Shown: positions 6,717 to 7,959 of the stretch, one piece after another
How positions within the stretch are numbered: the stretch's first letter is position 1
Layout: each line of letters opens with the position of its first letter
Source: CAYXVU01 sp964468725
Lineage (GTDB): Bacteria > Acidobacteriota > Blastocatellia > UBA7656
Assembly (NCBI GenBank): GCA_964468725.1
Contig: CAYXVU010000264.1
Span: 1-7,959 of the forward strand
Direction: 5' to 3'
Length of the DNA: 7,959 nucleotides
Position numbers and translations under genes: made by a program
Notes under the pieces: model-generated
Database searches by the model: none
What the model saw: only the letters and a program-made list of their open reading frames with translations
Told to the model about the DNA's origin: nothing

Positions 6717-6847
6717 AGCAGTTGTCAGATTACAAGTGACAGGTGCCATGCGTTAGGGAGCCGAGGGTCACGATTCGCAAAAAGGCAAAAACGATGCTAC
6801 CGACTCAACACTGGACACCCGACAAGTAACACTCCGACACCGGTCAT

Positions 6848-7444
6848 TTAGTTTCTACTGCCCGGTTTAATCGCCGTCGTACCTTGCTTGCACATTGGAC
6901 AGTGTGCGGGGTCATAAGCAGGCACGCTGAGAGTGAGCAATGCGACGCGCGGCACGCCGATATCAGCCGCGCCGCCGCTGCGGTCAACAACCGAACCGGC
7001 CCCTACGCAGATGCCGCCCGCGCGCTCAACAGCGGCGATGGTTTCGCGCGTCGAACCGCCGGTGGTGACGACATCTTCGACAACCAATACTCGGCTCTGC
7101 GGTTCAAGATGAAAGCCGCGCCGCAACGTCATCACACCCGCCTCGCGTTCGGTAAACATCGCCGTGACGCCGAGCGCGCGAGCCGCCTCGTGAGCAACGA
7201 TGATGCCGCCAATCGCTGGAGCGACGACGACATTGATGCTCTCGTTAGCAAAGCGAGAAGCGATGGCTTTGCCAACCTGTTCGGCATAGTTCGGATGTTG
7301 TAAGACCAATGCGCATTGCAAGTAGTATTGGCTGTGTAGACCCGAAGTCAATTGAAAATGGCCTTCCAGCAAAGCGCCGGTTTGCTGGAAAATGCCGAGC
7401 CAGCCGCCCTCATCTTCCGCTCTTTCCGCTGAGAATGAATTCAT
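6848..7444 (-). CDS. pyrE: Orotate phosphoribosyltransferase
   Basis: This 198-residue cytosolic enzyme forms orotidine 5'-phosphate from orotate and PRPP, the fifth step of UMP synthesis. The PRPP-binding motif VLVVEDVVTTGGS (119-131) has the adjacent acids E123 and D124. Other conserved pieces are GHFQLTSGLHSQYYLQC (28-44), APAIGGIIVAHEAAR (75-89) and FTEREAGVMTLRRGF (97-111). The tail CPMCKQGTTAIKPGSR (182-197), with its CxxC, is typical of the Thermus-like PyrE subfamily and differs from the enterobacterial form. The ATG at 7442-7444 has AAGGA (7452-7456) seven bases upstream. It is the promoter-proximal gene of the minus-strand cluster and no other pyr gene is in the window. A 5-bp hairpin lies just before its Shine-Dalgarno. 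Confidence 0.96.
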   Translation of the reverse strand: MNSFSAERAEDEGGWLGIFQQTGALLEGHFQLTSGLHSQYYLQCALVLQHPNYAEQVGKAIASRFANESINVVVAPAIGGIIVAHEAARALGVTAMFTEREAGVMTLRRGFHLEPQSRVLVVEDVVTTGGSTRETIAAVERAGGICVGAGSVVDRSGGAADIGVPRVALLTLSVPAYDPAHCPMCKQGTTAIKPGSRN

Positions 7445-7451
7445 ATTCTAT

Positions 7452-7473
7452 TCCTTTTTGCCCTTAACAGGGC
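7452..7473 (-). promoter_or_regulatory. pyrE ribosome-binding site with upstream leader hairpin
   Basis: On the minus strand GCCCT-GTTA-AGGGC (7473 to 7460) forms a small perfect 5-bp stem. It ends three bases before the purine-rich AAGGA (7456 to 7452) that serves the pyrE ATG. It lacks a T-run, so it is not a terminator in this direction. It may position or modulate the ribosome-binding site, but the stem is short and could be chance. Confidence 0.35.
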
Positions 7474-7501
7474 GCGACAACACCGATTGGATTGATCGAG
7501 C

Positions 7502-7528
7502 ATCTTAACATGACAGGTAGCCAATCAA
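7502..7528 (-). promoter_or_regulatory. Candidate pyrE operon promoter (extended -10)
   Basis: On the minus strand TGTTAAGAT gives an extended -10 (TAAGAT at 7502-7507 preceded by TG at 7509-7510). A -35-like TTGATT (7523-7528) lies 15 bases upstream, which is short, but an extended -10 tolerates this. Transcription would start near 7495, leaving a leader of about 50 bases before pyrE. Confidence 0.5.
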
Positions 7529-7566
7529 CATTGCTCCCCGTTGGCGTGTTTCGGATTCCGCTCTTG

Positions 7567-7575
7567 TGCTACAAT
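7567..7575 (+). promoter_or_regulatory. Extended -10 promoter of the coiled-coil gene
   Basis: TGCTACAAT is a near-consensus extended -10 (TG, one base, TACAAT at 7570-7575). Only nine bases separate it from the ATG at 7585. The expected transcription start would fall within a few bases of that ATG, giving a leaderless or nearly leaderless mRNA. No clear -35 was found at 17 bases. Confidence 0.55.
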
Positions 7576-7584
7576 GCGCTCGCT

Positions 7585-7839
7585 ATGAACAGCGACGCCG
7601 ATGAAAAAGACTGGCTGAGTTTTCTTGTGACAACGGTCGAACATATCCGTGACCAGATGGCGACTAAAGAGGACCTGCTCAATCTGGAAAACCGGATGAC
7701 GCTCAACCTCGGAGTACAGATTGCGGCGGTGCGCGGCGACCTTGAGCGCGTCAATCTACGGCTTGATTCCATAATTGCTACGTCTTCTCGGTCAAGAGCC
7801 GCCTCCCAGTTAAGCGAGCGGTACGTAAACATCTCGTGA
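7585..7839 (+). CDS. Small coiled-coil hypothetical protein
   Basis: This 84-residue protein has no recognised function. Residues 8-64 are charged and amphipathic (WLSFLVTTVEHIRDQMATKE, then DLLNLENRMTLNLG, then VRGDLERVNLRLDSI), with heptad-like spacing of hydrophobic residues that suggests a coiled coil. The MATKEDL phrase recurs in many short bacterial coiled-coil proteins of unknown role. No signal peptide or membrane segment is seen. The ATG at 7585 was chosen over an in-frame ATG at 7492. The -10 box lies between them, and the intervening translation (MTGSQSTLLPVGVF and on) looks non-coding. The C-terminal 20 residues are Ser/Arg/Ala-rich and break the heptad pattern, so a frameshift near the end is possible. 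It is divergent from pyrE and lies 40 bases before mobA. Confidence 0.65.
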   Translation: MNSDADEKDWLSFLVTTVEHIRDQMATKEDLLNLENRMTLNLGVQIAAVRGDLERVNLRLDSIIATSSRSRAASQLSERYVNIS

Positions 7840-7856
7840 CCGCCGCGAGACCATCA

Positions 7857-7881
7857 CCGGCTCATTCCATCTCCGGCTCAT
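7857..7881 (+). repeat. 9-base direct repeat before mobA
   Basis: CCGGCTCAT occurs at 7857-7865 and again at 7873-7881, where the second copy overlaps the mobA ATG. It is short and may reflect a small local duplication. Confidence 0.4.
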
Positions 7882-7959
7882 GCAAGTTTCCGGTTTCATT
7901 ACAGCGGGCGGGCGCAGTTCGCGCATGGGGCGCGATAAGGCGTGGCTCGAACTTGGCTA
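7880..7959 (+). CDS. mobA: Molybdenum cofactor guanylyltransferase, N-terminal part (cut by window end)
   Basis: Only the first 26 residues are in the window. They read ITAGGRSSRMGRDKAWLELG after a short MQVSGF strand. This is the nucleotide-binding signature of the MobA/NTP-transferase family (AGGxSxRMGxDK), in which the GG loop and Lys20 contact GTP. MobA joins GMP to molybdopterin to make the bis-MGD-type cofactor of molybdoenzymes. Related sugar-nucleotide or MocA-type transferases share the motif, but the RMGRDKAWL form favours MobA. The ATG at 7880 lacks a good Shine-Dalgarno. The frame is open upstream to a TAA at 7826-7828 with no alternative ATG. The gene follows the coiled-coil gene closely and is likely on the same transcript. 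Confidence 0.8.
   Translation, partial: MQVSGFITAGGRSSRMGRDKAWLELG

Noticed and set aside
6717..6749. TruA start eleven codons upstream
   Set aside because: It is possible but has no ribosome-binding site, and the extra residues do not fit the family N terminus. It is kept only as an alternative.
6884..7303. Plus-strand 139-codon open frame opposite pyrE
   Set aside because: It lies fully inside pyrE on the other strand. Its Ala/Arg/Asp-rich composition is a by-product of pyrE codon use and shows no motif.
7492..7584. Upstream ATG start for the coiled-coil protein
   Set aside because: The predicted -10 box lies between this ATG and the next, and the extra residues resemble translated promoter DNA, not a protein start.

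Overview
This looks like ordinary bacterial chromosome. The genes are compact, base composition is moderately GC-rich, and most products are housekeeping enzymes. No phage, plasmid, CRISPR, insertion-sequence or RNA genes were recognised. A vitamin-B12-type acyl-CoA mutase encoded as a separate large subunit, a Thermus-type PyrE with a CPMC tail, and a GT87 membrane glycosyltransferase together would suit a soil or thermal Acidobacteriota lineage (Blastocatellia-like). That placement is an inference from gene style and has not been tested.

The window reads mostly on the minus strand, so transcription runs from right to left. Near the right edge an extended -10 promoter (about 7502-7528) probably drives pyrE (orotate phosphoribosyltransferase). 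It is followed by truA (tRNA pseudouridine synthase), uppS (undecaprenyl diphosphate synthase), cdsA (phosphatidate cytidylyltransferase) and a GT87/DUF2029 polytopic glycosyltransferase. The gaps between these genes are 23 to 131 bases, which is consistent with one operon. uppS-cdsA is the classical lipid-carrier/phospholipid pair. The GT87 protein occupies the place where dxr and rseP often follow, which suggests it uses a polyprenyl-phosphate-linked sugar donor.

After a 124-base leader with possible alternative RNA foldings comes the large subunit of methylmalonyl-CoA mutase. The cobalamin-binding small subunit is not in the window. A 307-base spacer without a convincing gene follows, and then a MerR-family regulator with a TipAS-type ligand domain. 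The regulator has a textbook MerR promoter (19-base spacer, palindrome inside it), and this promoter settles its start codon. It ends in a strong hairpin terminator. The extreme left edge holds two more back-to-back hairpins with no gene.

On the plus strand at the right edge, divergent from pyrE, is a small coiled-coil protein of unknown function. It is probably translated from a nearly leaderless mRNA. The beginning of mobA (molybdenum cofactor guanylyltransferase) follows and is cut by the window end. No clearly new biological system is visible. The items most worth a second look are the mutase leader, the MerR/TipAS promoter, the GT87 insertion into the uppS-cdsA cluster, and the reading-frame situation between the coiled-coil gene and mobA.
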